The notes under the pieces are model-generated. The model saw only the letters and a list, made by a program, of their open reading frames with translations, was not told where the DNA came from and searched no databases. Positions 7,443 to 16,565 of a DNA stretch of 64,000 nucleotides are shown here, one piece after another (the stretch's first letter is position 1; every line of letters starts with the position of its first letter). Made by a program: the position numbers and the translations under genes. Source of the DNA: UBA1738 sp045658645 (GTDB lineage Bacteria > Bacillota > Clostridia > UBA1381); contig JAZOVJ010000054.1 of the NCBI GenBank assembly GCA_045658645.1, positions 1 to 64,000 of the forward strand, in the 5' to 3' direction.

Positions 7443-8909
7443 ATGACAGACAAATTTGCAAAAGAAGGCTTAACTTATGATGACGTGCTTTTAATTCCTC
7501 AGGAATCAGATATAACACCAAATATGGTAGAGCTTTCAACTAATCTTACAAAAACAATAAAGCTTAATATTCCTCTTATGAGTTCTGCTATGGATACTGT
7601 AACAGAGTCAGAAATGGCGATTGCTATGGCTCGTGAAGGCGGTATCGGTATAATACACAAGAATATGACTATCGAGCAGCAGGCTTTGGAGGTTGATAAG
7701 GTAAAACGTTCAGAAAACGGAGTTATTGCAAATCCGTTCTGTCTTTCAAAAGAGCATACCTTAAAGGATGCAGATGACCTTATGCACCGATACAGAATTT
7801 CAGGTGTTCCAATCTGTGACGAAGAAAACAAGCTTATCGGTATCATAACAAACCGTGACCTTCGTTTTGAGACAGACTACTCAAAGAAAATTGCAGAAGC
7901 GATGACAAGCGAAAACCTGATTACTGCTCCTGTCGGAACAACTCTTGATGAAGCTCAGCAGATTTTGAGCAGACATAAGATTGAAAAGCTTCCATTGGTT
8001 GATGAAAACAACAAGCTTAAGGGTCTTATCACAATTAAGGATATTGAAAAGGCTGTTAAGTACCCGAATGCAGCAAAGGACGCATCAGGAAGACTTCTTT
8101 GCGGAGCGGCAATCGGTGTTACGGCTGATATTTTAGACAGAGTTAAGGCTTTGGTTGATGCGGGAGTTGACGTACTTGTTTTAGACTCTGCTCACGGTCA
8201 CTCAAAGAATATTATTGAAAAGATTAAGGAAGTTAAAAAGAACTTCCCTGAAATCCCTGTTATTGCAGGTAATATCGCAACAGGTGAAGCTGCAGAAGCA
8301 TTGATTAAGGCAGGCGCTGACTGTATCAAGGTTGGTATCGGACCTGGCTCAATCTGCACAACACGTGTTGTTGCTGGTATCGGTTGCCCGCAGGTTACAG
8401 CTATCTATGATGTGGCACAGGTAGCTAAGAAGCACAAGATTCCTGTTATAGCAGACGGCGGTCTTAAGTATTCAGGCGATATTCCTAAGGCTATCGCTGC
8501 CGGTGCTGACGTAGTTATGATGGGAAGCCTTTTGGCAGGTTGTGAAGAAAGCCCGGGCGAATTTGAAATCTATCAGGGAAGAAGATTTAAGGTTTATCGT
8601 GGTATGGGTTCAATCGCGGCAATGGAATGCGGTTCAAAGGACAGATACTTCCAGACTGGCTCTAAAAAGCTTGTCCCTGAAGGTGTTGAAGGCCGTGTAC
8701 CTTATAAGGGTGCTGTTTCAGATACAATCTTCCAGCTTTTAGGCGGTCTTCGTGCCGGCATGGGTTACTGCGGAACCAAGACTATTGAAGAGCTTAAGAA
8801 GAACGGTAAGTTTGTAAGAATTACAGGTGCCGGACTTAAGGAAAGCCACCCGCACGATATTTATATCACAAAAGAAGCTCCAAACTACAGCTATCACTCA
8901 GAAGCGTAA
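7443..8909 (+). CDS. guaB: Inosine-5'-monophosphate dehydrogenase
   Basis: This enzyme oxidises IMP to XMP with NAD+, the committed step of guanine nucleotide synthesis. Its 488 residues form a TIM barrel interrupted by two CBS domains (about 95-205; visible as MHRYRISGVPI and LSRHKIEKLPLV). The catalytic loop is GIGPGSICTTR with the nucleophilic cysteine near 304. The DGGLKYSGDIPKAIAAGA phosphate-binding region and the flap YFQTGSKKLVPEGVEGRVPYKG follow. GGAGGG precedes the ATG. The gene is monocistronic with its own promoter and terminator. Confidence 0.97.
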   Translation: MTDKFAKEGLTYDDVLLIPQESDITPNMVELSTNLTKTIKLNIPLMSSAMDTVTESEMAIAMAREGGIGIIHKNMTIEQQALEVDKVKRSENGVIANPFCLSKEHTLKDADDLMHRYRISGVPICDEENKLIGIITNRDLRFETDYSKKIAEAMTSENLITAPVGTTLDEAQQILSRHKIEKLPLVDENNKLKGLITIKDIEKAVKYPNAAKDASGRLLCGAAIGVTADILDRVKALVDAGVDVLVLDSAHGHSKNIIEKIKEVKKNFPEIPVIAGNIATGEAAEALIKAGADCIKVGIGPGSICTTRVVAGIGCPQVTAIYDVAQVAKKHKIPVIADGGLKYSGDIPKAIAAGADVVMMGSLLAGCEESPGEFEIYQGRRFKVYRGMGSIAAMECGSKDRYFQTGSKKLVPEGVEGRVPYKGAVSDTIFQLLGGLRAGMGYCGTKTIEELKKNGKFVRITGAGLKESHPHDIYITKEAPNYSYHSEA

Positions 8910-8949
8910 GAGGGTAGCACATAAATTTGGCGCAGAACGTATGAAAATC

Positions 8950-8980
8950 AAAACCAACATCGAAAGATGTTGGTTTTTTT
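8950..8980 (+). terminator. Terminator of guaB
   Basis: AAAACCAACATC pairs with GATGTTGGTTTT around a GAAA loop (8962-8965), followed by a T run. Confidence 0.9.
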
Positions 8981-9005
8981 GTATTTAACTACAACCAAAA
9001 TTATT

Positions 9006-9023
9006 CGCCACAAAAATGTGGCG
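9006..9023. other. Small hairpin between two terminators
   Basis: CGCCACA (9006-9012) pairs with TGTGGCG (9017-9023), with an AAAA loop. No T run follows on either strand, so it is not an obvious terminator. Its role is unknown. Confidence 0.4.
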
Positions 9024-9034
9024 GGGACTGCTCT

Positions 9035-9066
9035 AAAAAAGACTTTGCATCAGCAAAGTCTTTTTT
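9035..9066 (-). terminator. Terminator of the tex-lgt operon
   Basis: AAAAAAGACTTTGC pairs with GCAAAGTCTTTTTT around an ATCA loop. It is symmetrical, so it can act on both strands, and lies just after the lgt stop. Confidence 0.85.
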
Positions 9067-9070
9067 ATTT

Positions 9071-9907
9071 TTATTCTTCAATTTCTTTTGGTTCTTCAGC
9101 ATTCTTAACAGTTAGAGTCTGTTTTCTTGCTTTTAATCCTAAATAAACCTTGCCGCCTGCTCCGATGATGATACCAATAACAGCGACTACTTGCGAAATA
9201 CCAAGCACATTCGGTATTAAATACAAAATATATTCGCTCTGTCGCAAACCTTCCAAGAAAAGTCTTCCCAGGCTATACCAGAAAATATAGAAGCAGAATA
9301 CCTGACCGTCAGCGTGTTTTTTGTGGCGCCGTGACAAAAGCAGGACAAGTCCTATAAAATTCCAGATGCCCTCATACAAGAACAGAGGATGAACGCCGGC
9401 ACTGCCGTTTATGGTCATTCTTAAGATGTTGTCAGTTTCACGCCCGAAAACTTCCGCATTAAAGAAGTTTCCCCAACGCCCGATTATCTGCCCTATAAAA
9501 AGCCCCGGGCAACACACGTCAAATACGTTCAGGGTGTTGAGTTTTTTCTTTTTGCAATATATGGTGGTAGACAGAACTGCACCGATTATAGCACCATAAA
9601 TGGCAATTCCGCCCTCCCAGATTTTAAATATGTTCCAGAAACTGCCGATTGAGCCCCAGTCAAAAATGCAATAGTAAAGCCTTGCACAGATGATAGAAGA
9701 AATAAGACCCCAGAAACAAATATCGAAAATATGGTCAGGGTCAACGCCTCGCTTTTTGGCAGTAAGGCTTACGAAAATAAATCCAAGCATAAAACCTGTC
9801 AGAATACATATTGCGTACCAGAAAATCGGTCTTGAAAATGCTGTAAACGCCACACGGTTTACGCTGAAAGAAAGGTTAAGACCGGGAAAAGCAATTGTGT
9901 TTACCAT
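9071..9907 (-). CDS. lgt: Prolipoprotein diacylglyceryl transferase
   Basis: Lgt is a membrane enzyme that moves diacylglycerol from phosphatidylglycerol to the lipobox cysteine of prelipoproteins. The 278 residues contain about seven hydrophobic helices and the family signature GRWGNFFNAEVFG near 143-155. FKIWEGGIAIYGAIIG is also conserved. A polar C-terminal tail of about 25 residues (ending EEPKEIEE) extends beyond the last helix. Its ribosome binding site AAAGGAGG lies inside the last codons of tex, one base upstream of its start, indicating coupling with tex. It would process lipoproteins such as the PepSY protein at 25.8 kb. Confidence 0.95.
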   Translation of the reverse strand: MVNTIAFPGLNLSFSVNRVAFTAFSRPIFWYAICILTGFMLGFIFVSLTAKKRGVDPDHIFDICFWGLISSIICARLYYCIFDWGSIGSFWNIFKIWEGGIAIYGAIIGAVLSTTIYCKKKKLNTLNVFDVCCPGLFIGQIIGRWGNFFNAEVFGRETDNILRMTINGSAGVHPLFLYEGIWNFIGLVLLLSRRHKKHADGQVFCFYIFWYSLGRLFLEGLRQSEYILYLIPNVLGISQVVAVIGIIIGAGGKVYLGLKARKQTLTVKNAEEPKEIEE

Positions 9908-9908
9908 A

Positions 9909-12059
9909 CTATGCCTCCTTTATTGAAAGAGAAATCCTCTTTTTCTTAACATCAACATCAAGGATTTTGACCTTTACTATATCTCCTACAGAAAGAACAT
10001 CAAGAGGATGCTTTATATATTTATTCGAAATGTGTGAAATATGAACCAATCCGTCCTGATGGACGCCGATGTCAACAAATGCACCAAAGTCAATTACGTT
10101 ACGGACAGTTCCTTTCATAACCATACCAGCTTTCAGGTCCTCGATACTCATAACATCAGACATTAAAATTGGTTGAGGCAATTCTTCTCTCGGGTCACGT
10201 CCGCGCTTTAAAAGTCCGTCCGCAATATCACGAAGAGTGGGAACGCCAACGCCCAAAAGCTCTGCAAGTTTATTTATATCCTGTTTTTTCAGTCTGTCCT
10301 TTAAATCTGCAATATTTCCGCCTGCAACATCATCAAGGGTGTAGCCGAGTTTTTCTAAAAGACCTTTCGCAGCATCATAGCTTTCAGGGTGAACGGAAGT
10401 GTTGTCAAACACGTTCTTTCCGTCAGTTATGCGAAGAAAACCTGCACACTGTTCAAAGGCTTTCTTGCCCAGTTTTGCTACCTTCAAAAGCTGATTTCTG
10501 TCTACAAACTTTCCGTTTTCTTCTCGGTATGCGGTGATGTTTTTCGCAACAGTTGAATTAATTCCCGCAACGTATGATAAAAGTGACGGTGATGCGGTGT
10601 TCAAGTCAACACCAACGCTGTTAACGCAGGTCTCAACAACGCCGCCTAAAGCCTCGCCTAAAAGTTTCTGATTCATATCGTGCTGATATTGACCGACACC
10701 GATGGCTTTCGGGTCAATCTTAACAAGCTCTGCAAGTGGGTCCTGCAAACGTCTTGCGATAGATACCGCACTACGTAAGGATACGTCAAATTCAGGAAAT
10801 TCCTCTGTCGCAAGTTTTGATGCGGAGTAAACCGATGCGCCTGCCTCGCTTACTACCATATAATAAACTTCCCGGTCAATTTCCTTTATCATTTCTGCAA
10901 CAAGCGCTTCAGTTTCCTTTGATGCCGTTCCATTACCGATTGAAACAAGGTTAACGCTGTGTTTATTAATAAGATTTTTAAGTATATTCTTTGCCTTTTC
11001 TTTGTCGTGGACAGGAAGAGTGCAGTAAACAACATTTGTGTCCAAAACTTTTCCCGTATCGTCAACTACGGCAACCTTGCAACCTGTTCTGTAGCCCGGG
11101 TCAAGCCCTAAAACAACCCTTCCCTTAATCGGTGGCTGTAAAAGAAGACCGCTTAAGTTTTTGGAGAACACCTTAATTGCAGCTTCTTCGGCGCGCTCGG
11201 TTAAAAGGTTTCTGATTTCGGTTTCAACTGACGGTGCAATTAAACGCTTGTAGCTGTCCTCTATTGCAAGGGATACTGTATCACGTGAGCCTGATGCCTT
11301 ATCGGAAAGCACCTCGCCCTTTATATAGTCGTGAATAATACTCTCTTCAATATCAAGCTTTGCAGACAAAAATCCGTCCTTTTCACCTCGGTTAATGGCA
11401 AGAACTCTGTGATTTGCAAGTTTTGATAAAGGCTCGGAGAAATCGTAGTACATACTGTAAACGCTGTCCTCTTCCTTTGTCTGTTTGGTTCGCATAACAC
11501 CGCCTGATAAGGTGAGCGCACGAATTTTCTTTCGGAACTCTGCGTTGTCTGAAATGGTTTCAGCTATTATATCCATAGCGCCTGCTATGGCGTCCTCAAC
11601 GGTTTCAACGCCTTTTTCGGTATCAATAAACGGCTCTGCCAGAACTTCTGCCGGTTCGGTTGACTCCTGTGAAAAGATAAGGTCAGCCAAAGGCTCAAGA
11701 CCTTTTTCCTTTGCAATCATTGCACGAGTACGGCGCTTTGGTCTGAACGGCCTGTATATATCGTCAATTTCCGTAACGGTTTTTGCGTTCTCTATGGCAA
11801 GGCGTATTTCGTCAGTAAGATTACCCTGCTCATCAATCAGGCGTGTAACCTCCTCCTTTTTTGCCTCGATGTTGCGAAGAGTTTCCAAACGTCTTGAAAG
11901 CTCGCGCAGAACCTCGTCAGAAAGCTCACCTGTTGCCTCTTTTCTGTAACGTGCAATAAAAGGAATGGTGTTTCCCTCGTCAATAAGTTTCAGGGTGTTC
12001 ACAATCTGGAATTCCCGAAGATTGAATTCCTGCATAAGTATGGTTGCAATTTTGTCCAT
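9909..12059 (-). CDS. tex: Tex family RNA-binding transcription accessory protein
   Basis: Tex is a conserved nucleic-acid-binding protein linked to transcription. The 716 residues follow the known layout: an N-terminal helical region (FNLREFQIVNTLKLIDEGNTIPFIARYRKE compressed across the first 40 residues), a YqgF/RNase-H-like core (GLDPGYRTGCKVAVVDD), helix-hairpin-helix repeats (SVGVDLNTASPSLLSYVAG), and a C-terminal S1 domain (GMVMKGTVRNVIDFGAFVDI). The start at 12059 is chosen because GGAGG lies 8 bases upstream; longer in-frame starts would fall upstream of its promoter's -10 element. It forms an operon with lgt, its stop being one base from the lgt start. Confidence 0.92.
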   Translation of the reverse strand: MDKIATILMQEFNLREFQIVNTLKLIDEGNTIPFIARYRKEATGELSDEVLRELSRRLETLRNIEAKKEEVTRLIDEQGNLTDEIRLAIENAKTVTEIDDIYRPFRPKRRTRAMIAKEKGLEPLADLIFSQESTEPAEVLAEPFIDTEKGVETVEDAIAGAMDIIAETISDNAEFRKKIRALTLSGGVMRTKQTKEEDSVYSMYYDFSEPLSKLANHRVLAINRGEKDGFLSAKLDIEESIIHDYIKGEVLSDKASGSRDTVSLAIEDSYKRLIAPSVETEIRNLLTERAEEAAIKVFSKNLSGLLLQPPIKGRVVLGLDPGYRTGCKVAVVDDTGKVLDTNVVYCTLPVHDKEKAKNILKNLINKHSVNLVSIGNGTASKETEALVAEMIKEIDREVYYMVVSEAGASVYSASKLATEEFPEFDVSLRSAVSIARRLQDPLAELVKIDPKAIGVGQYQHDMNQKLLGEALGGVVETCVNSVGVDLNTASPSLLSYVAGINSTVAKNITAYREENGKFVDRNQLLKVAKLGKKAFEQCAGFLRITDGKNVFDNTSVHPESYDAAKGLLEKLGYTLDDVAGGNIADLKDRLKKQDINKLAELLGVGVPTLRDIADGLLKRGRDPREELPQPILMSDVMSIEDLKAGMVMKGTVRNVIDFGAFVDIGVHQDGLVHISHISNKYIKHPLDVLSVGDIVKVKILDVDVKKKRISLSIKEA

Positions 12060-12092
12060 CAAAATATCCTCCGCCATAAAATAACTACCACT

Positions 12093-12121
12093 ATTATATA
12101 ACGGAATACGGGCATTTACAA
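12093..12121 (-). promoter_or_regulatory. Promoter of tex-lgt
   Basis: TTGTAA (12116-12121), 17-bp spacer, exact TATAAT (12093-12098) on the minus strand, divergent from the mraZ promoter. Confidence 0.75.
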
Positions 12122-12213
12122 GCGGAATAAGACATTTATGAAATTTATATAACATAGCGGTAATATTTGTAATATAAACTCAAAAAAAATTTAAAAAAAT
12201 TTATTCAAAACTA

Positions 12214-12242
12214 TTGATATTTGAGAAAATATATTATATAAT
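12214..12242 (+). promoter_or_regulatory. Promoter of the dcw operon (PmraZ)
   Basis: TTGATA (12214-12219), 17-bp spacer, exact TATAAT (12237-12242). The start point is expected near 12249, inside the repeat described next. Confidence 0.8.
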
Positions 12243-12276
12243 GGGAGAGTAATGGAGTGGATTGGAGTGTTTGGGA
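12242..12276 (+). promoter_or_regulatory. Candidate MraZ operator boxes
   Basis: Four TGG-initiated direct repeats, TGGGA (12242), TGGAG (12253), TGGAG (12263) and TGGGA (12272), recur every 9-11 bases. Known MraZ sites are TGGGN repeats with 5-base spacers just downstream of the mraZ promoter. Position and period fit autoregulation; two boxes deviate at the third G. Confidence 0.6.
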
Positions 12277-12328
12277 GGAAAAACAACCCAATTCAGTCAA
12301 AAATTCCCAAAAGAAAGGATGGTGCCGG

Positions 12329-12772
12329 ATGGTTAATTTTGTTGGAAAATATCCAAGACAATTAGATGAACGCGGAAGATTTATATTGCCTGCAAAAATC
12401 AGAGAAAAACTGTCAGGCACAGTCTATATAACACAGTCACCTGTTGATGCGTGTTTAAATCTTTACACAGAGGACGAATGGGAAGCGATTGCACAAAAAG
12501 TGAGGGCACTTCCTACGGTGACTGACAGAAACGCTGCAGCACTCCAGAGAACACTTTTCGGAAATGCCATTTCCTGCGATTTGGACAAGCAGGGAAGAAT
12601 TCCGTTAAATCAGGAGCTTATAGCCTTTGCGAATATGAAGAAAGACATAATGCTTGTAGGCGTTAATGCAAAGCTTGAAATCTGGGATTCAGAGGAATGG
12701 AACAAGGCAAGCCAGGCGATTGATGCCGATAGTGTTATTGAAGGTATTGCAAAATACGAAATCAATATATGA
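12329..12772 (+). CDS. mraZ: MraZ, transcriptional regulator of the dcw cluster
   Basis: MraZ is an AbrB-fold DNA-binding protein that represses its own dcw operon. The protein has 147 residues with two SpoVT/AbrB-like halves, VGKYPRQLDERGRFILPAK and ISCDLDKQGRIPLNQEL, each carrying the DxxGR motif. The ATG at 12329 is chosen by homology to the usual MraZ start; AAAGG lies about 10 bases upstream. A GTG at 12257 in the same frame would fall within the candidate operator. It is the first gene of a nine-gene wall and division operon. Confidence 0.93.
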   Translation: MVNFVGKYPRQLDERGRFILPAKIREKLSGTVYITQSPVDACLNLYTEDEWEAIAQKVRALPTVTDRNAAALQRTLFGNAISCDLDKQGRIPLNQELIAFANMKKDIMLVGVNAKLEIWDSEEWNKASQAIDADSVIEGIAKYEINI

Positions 12773-12781
12773 GGATAAGCT

Positions 12782-13714
12782 ATGGAATTTAAACATTATT
12801 CCGTAATGCTTTCGGAAACAGTAGACGCTCTTAATGTGAAAGACGGCGGCATATATGCTGACGGAACCCTTGGCGGTGGCGGGCATTCACACGAGATATT
12901 ATCCCGTGCGGAGAATATACGTCTTATAGGTATAGACCAGGACTTGGATGCTCACAAAGCGGCAAAGCAAAGACTTTCAAAGTTTGGCGACAAGGTTACA
13001 TACGTAAACGATAATTTCAAGAACGTAGCGAAGGTTCTTGACGAGCTTGGAATTGACGAAATAGACGGTATGGTTTTAGACCTTGGGGTTTCTTCGTATC
13101 AGCTTGATAATGAGGAACGTGGGTTTTCATATATGAAATCAGCACCGCTTGATATGAGAATGAACCAGAATAATAACTTTTCTGCGTATGACGTGGTAAA
13201 CGGATATACAGAGGACCAGCTTACCGAAATCTTCTACCGTTACGGCGAGGAGAACTGGTCAAGAAGAGTTGCAAAGTTTATTTGCGAAAAGAGAGCGGAA
13301 GCACCTATTGAAACAACAGGCGAGCTTTCTGAAATAATAAAAGCGGCAATACCGAAAAATGCAAGAAAGGATGAGCTTCATCCCGAAAAACGTATTTTTC
13401 AGGCAATAAGAATAGAAGTAAACGGCGAGCTTGAAATTTTAAAAGGTGCCGTTTGTGACATAGTAAAACGACTCAAAAAAGGCGGCAGACTTGCCGTAAT
13501 AACCTTCCACTCGCTGGAGGACAGAATAATAAAGCAGGTATTTCAGGAGCTTGCAAAAGGTTGTACCTGCCCGCCGGAGTTTCCTGTATGTGTATGCGGA
13601 AAGAAACCGGAAATTAAAGTGATAACAAGAAAACCAATACTGCCCACCAAAGAGGAACTTGAAGAAAATTCAAGGTCAAAGAGTGCAAAGTTAAGGGTGG
13701 CAGAAAAACTATAA
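12782..13714 (+). CDS. rsmH: 16S rRNA m4C1402 methyltransferase
   Basis: RsmH (MraW) methylates N4 of cytosine 1402 in 16S rRNA using S-adenosylmethionine. The 310 residues contain the SAM-binding start YADGTLGGGGHSHEIL, the GIDQD acidic loop, VLDLGVSSYQLD, the helical insertion domain, and the C-terminal TFHSLEDRIIKQVF motif. AGGAT precedes the ATG, which lies 9 bases after the mraZ stop, the usual gene order. Confidence 0.96.
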   Translation: MEFKHYSVMLSETVDALNVKDGGIYADGTLGGGGHSHEILSRAENIRLIGIDQDLDAHKAAKQRLSKFGDKVTYVNDNFKNVAKVLDELGIDEIDGMVLDLGVSSYQLDNEERGFSYMKSAPLDMRMNQNNNFSAYDVVNGYTEDQLTEIFYRYGEENWSRRVAKFICEKRAEAPIETTGELSEIIKAAIPKNARKDELHPEKRIFQAIRIEVNGELEILKGAVCDIVKRLKKGGRLAVITFHSLEDRIIKQVFQELAKGCTCPPEFPVCVCGKKPEIKVITRKPILPTKEELEENSRSKSAKLRVAEKL

Positions 13715-13733
13715 CGAAAGGATGTTTGGCTCG

Positions 13734-14195
13734 ATGGGATACAATGGAAATCTTGCATACGACTGGGAGTTTTATGAAAACACAGCCAGAGTGCAGAGAA
13801 AAGTTGAAGAACACAGACAGCAAAACAAAACTAAAGCAAAAGCGAAAGAAGCTAAATTACATAAAACAGTAAGTATTTGTGCTATAATGCTTGCACTTTG
13901 TGCCGGATTTATGATTTCAAGGAATGTGGCAGTATACGAAAGCAGAAATGACGTTGCAGCACTTCAAAAGGAGCTTAATCAGCTGAAGGAATATTCAAGC
14001 CAGAAGGCTTTTGAGCTTGACCAGAGTCTTGACCTTGAACTTATTGAAGAAACCGCAAAAAAGAAGCTTGGAATGGCACGACCTGAAAAGTATCAGATTG
14101 TTTATGTAAATATCAAGCAGGACGATGTTACAGAGGTAACAGCAAACGAAGTGGAAGGAATAAAGGGAGCACTTAGCATATTCGGGGAAGAATAA
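13734..14195 (+). CDS. ftsL: FtsL-like cell division protein
   Basis: A bitopic membrane protein of 153 residues. It has a basic cytoplasmic region of about 45 residues rich in K, Q and A, one transmembrane segment (VSICAIMLALCAGFMI), and a predicted coiled coil (NDVAALQKELNQLKE). The end LIEETAKKKLGMARPEKYQIVYV is typical of the FtsL/DivIC group. It is expected to pair with the FtsB/DivIC homologue encoded at 49.8 kb in the divisome. The ATG at 13734 is preferred over 13722 because the only ribosome site (GAAAGG) abuts the earlier ATG. It lies between rsmH and ftsI, the usual ftsL position. Confidence 0.8.
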   Translation: MGYNGNLAYDWEFYENTARVQRKVEEHRQQNKTKAKAKEAKLHKTVSICAIMLALCAGFMISRNVAVYESRNDVAALQKELNQLKEYSSQKAFELDQSLDLELIEETAKKKLGMARPEKYQIVYVNIKQDDVTEVTANEVEGIKGALSIFGEE

Positions 14196-14240
14196 TAATA
14201 GAGTATATTTAGATATATGTATGGATAGGAATGGTACAGA

Positions 14241-16469
14241 ATGACTTTAGGCAAAATGAAGAGAAGGTCTCTTGTATTGTTTGCGCTGATGGCAGTAGTC
14301 CTCGGCGCACTTATATTTAGAATAGGTTATTGGCAGATAGTTCGCGGAAACGAGATGAAGGAAGCAGTTCTTCGCCAACAGACCAGCGAAGCGGCTATAC
14401 ACGCAAGCCGAGGTACAATCTATGACCGAAATCAGAAGGTGCTTGCGGAAAGTGCTACAGTTAACACGGTTGTTTGTAACCCGCAACAAATCAAAAAAGA
14501 CAGAAGCGAGCTTATAGTCGCATCACACCTTGCCGAAATTCTTGGCATGGACAAGGAAGAAATTTTAGAGAAGTTAACAAAGAACAATCAGTTCCAGTAT
14601 ATAAAAAAGAGAGTAACCGTTGAAGAGGCGGACGCAATAAAGAAACTTAAGGATAGCTCAGTCGACAAGGAAATGGCTAAGCTTTTTTCTGGTATTTATT
14701 TTGAGGAGGACTCAAAGAGATACTATCAATACAATATCGCATCGCATATCATTGGTTTTACAGGATATGATAATAACGGAATGCAGGGTATTGAGAGAAC
14801 CTTTGACGATTATCTGATGGGAAGAGCAGGAAGCGTGCTTTCTGCAAGAACAGCATCGGGTCTTTCCTCCGAATATCAATACGAAGAGGCGTATGATGCA
14901 CAAAAGGGTGACGATGTAGTTCTTACAATAGATGAAACAATTCAGTCAATCTTAGAGAAATATTTAGAGCAGGCGTGTGTGGAAAACCAGTTAAAAGAGG
15001 GTGCCTGCGGAATTGTTATGAATCCGCAGACAGGCGAAATTTTGGCAATGGCAACAAAGCCGGACTTTGACCTTAACAAGCCGACAGACCTGACACGATT
15101 TAAAAAGTATGCAATACAGATGGATACCGCCTTTGCAAATGCCGAGTCAGAAGATGACGAGGTGGCAAATGAGGCTATTGCGTCAATAAGAAACAAGATG
15201 TGGAGAAATAAGGCACTTTCAGACACATATGAGCCGGGTTCCACATTTAAGATTTTGACTGCCGCTATGGCACTGGAAGAGGGAGCGGCAAGCTTAAGTA
15301 CGCAGTTCTTCTGCTCCGGGTCTAAACAGGTTGCGGACAGAACTATCAGATGCCATAAAACTGCAGGTCATGGTGCAGAGGATTTTGCAAGAGGCGTAAT
15401 CAATTCCTGCAACGTTGTGTTTATGGATTTGGGAGAAAGGCTCGGAAGTTCGAAGTTCCAGGAATACTTTAAGGCATTTGGTCTTACACAAAAAACAGGT
15501 ATAGAGCTTATCGGTGAGTCGGGCAGTGTTTACTATCACGGAAAAATGTCCGAAACAGATATTGCAACAAGTTCATTCGGTCAGGGATTTTCTGTTACAC
15601 CGATGCAGATGATTACGGCTATTTCTTCCGTTATAAACGGCGGAAATCTTATGAAACCGCAGATTGTAAAGGAAATCAGAAATCGTGGCGGAATTGTAAA
15701 AAGCTTTTATCCTGAGGTTGTAAACCGTGTAATTTCAGCAGAAACTTCAGCAACCATGCGAAGCATTTTGGAAAGCGTTGTAAATGACCCTAAGGGTACA
15801 GGTAAGAATGCATATATTAAGGGATACCGCATCGGCGGAAAAACAGGAACATCAGAAAAAGGACGTAACAATAACAAGCGTATTGCATCGTTCGTAGGTT
15901 TTGCTCCTGCTGATGACCCGCAGCTTATCTGCCTTGTAATGTTCGATGAACCGCAGGTTGCAAACAAGTACGGCGGAACTATTGCAGCACCGGTAGCAGG
16001 GGCAATATTGGAAGAAGCACTTGAATATATGGGCGTTGAAAGACAGTACACAGAGGAAGAGGCGATGTCTGTTTCCGTGGCGGTCCCTGACCTTCGTGAA
16101 CAGTCGGTAACTGTTGCAAAGGAAAGTATAGATGCAAAACGCCTTAACATAAAGGTTGTGGGAAATGGTGATACAGTTGTTGACCAGCTCCCTAAGCCGG
16201 GTATGACCATAGGCGAAAACTCAACCATAATTATATATACAGAAGCTCGTGACGAAAACAAAAAGGTATCAGTACCTGACGTTACAGGACTGACCGTTGC
16301 ACAGGCGAAGAAACGTCTTGAGGATTCAGGACTCAACTTCGAGGTTGCAGGTGCGGGACTTACAGGAACGGACGGAGCTTTTGCATTTAAGCAGAGTATA
16401 GCACCGGGAACGCAGGTTGAACCGGCGACAGTAGTAAGCGTTGAGTTCAGACACGCATCATCAGACTAA
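14241..16469 (+). CDS. Class B penicillin-binding protein, FtsI/SpoVD family, with PASTA domains
   Basis: A septal or spore-cortex peptidoglycan transpeptidase of 742 residues. It has an N-terminal membrane anchor (LVLFALMAVVLGALIF), the dimerisation domain with ASRGTIYDRNQKVLAES, and a transpeptidase domain with all three motifs: S334-T-F-K337, S389-C-N391 and K534-T-G536. Two C-terminal PASTA repeats follow (about 613-675 and 676-740; the second, SVPDVTGLTVAQAKKRL, is canonical). PASTA repeats are usual in SpoVD and PBP2x-type proteins. The sequence alone does not decide between vegetative FtsI and sporulation SpoVD. Confidence 0.92.
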   Translation: MTLGKMKRRSLVLFALMAVVLGALIFRIGYWQIVRGNEMKEAVLRQQTSEAAIHASRGTIYDRNQKVLAESATVNTVVCNPQQIKKDRSELIVASHLAEILGMDKEEILEKLTKNNQFQYIKKRVTVEEADAIKKLKDSSVDKEMAKLFSGIYFEEDSKRYYQYNIASHIIGFTGYDNNGMQGIERTFDDYLMGRAGSVLSARTASGLSSEYQYEEAYDAQKGDDVVLTIDETIQSILEKYLEQACVENQLKEGACGIVMNPQTGEILAMATKPDFDLNKPTDLTRFKKYAIQMDTAFANAESEDDEVANEAIASIRNKMWRNKALSDTYEPGSTFKILTAAMALEEGAASLSTQFFCSGSKQVADRTIRCHKTAGHGAEDFARGVINSCNVVFMDLGERLGSSKFQEYFKAFGLTQKTGIELIGESGSVYYHGKMSETDIATSSFGQGFSVTPMQMITAISSVINGGNLMKPQIVKEIRNRGGIVKSFYPEVVNRVISAETSATMRSILESVVNDPKGTGKNAYIKGYRIGGKTGTSEKGRNNNKRIASFVGFAPADDPQLICLVMFDEPQVANKYGGTIAAPVAGAILEEALEYMGVERQYTEEEAMSVSVAVPDLREQSVTVAKESIDAKRLNIKVVGNGDTVVDQLPKPGMTIGENSTIIIYTEARDENKKVSVPDVTGLTVAQAKKRLEDSGLNFEVAGAGLTGTDGAFAFKQSIAPGTQVEPATVVSVEFRHASSD

Positions 16470-16483
16470 TAATAGAAAAAACA

Positions 16484-16503
16484 GGGCGAACCTTTGTTCG
16501 CCC
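16484..16503 (+). terminator. Hairpin between ftsI/spoVD and murE
   Basis: GGGCGAAC (16484-16491) pairs with GTTCGCCC (16496-16503). The T run after it is poor, so it may reduce read-through or only protect the message rather than end it. Confidence 0.4.
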
Positions 16504-16565
16504 GGCTTTGCTTTAATGAAATAATGCGAAAATGGGGTTTTTTAGACGAATTAAAGGATTTTGTT

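Noticed and set aside
9006..9023. Third terminator between guaB and lgt
   Set aside because: The hairpin has no T run, and real terminators lie on either side.
16494..16565. Upstream start for murE
   Set aside because: It begins inside the intergenic hairpin, while the ATG at 16566 has a good ribosome site and matches the family start.
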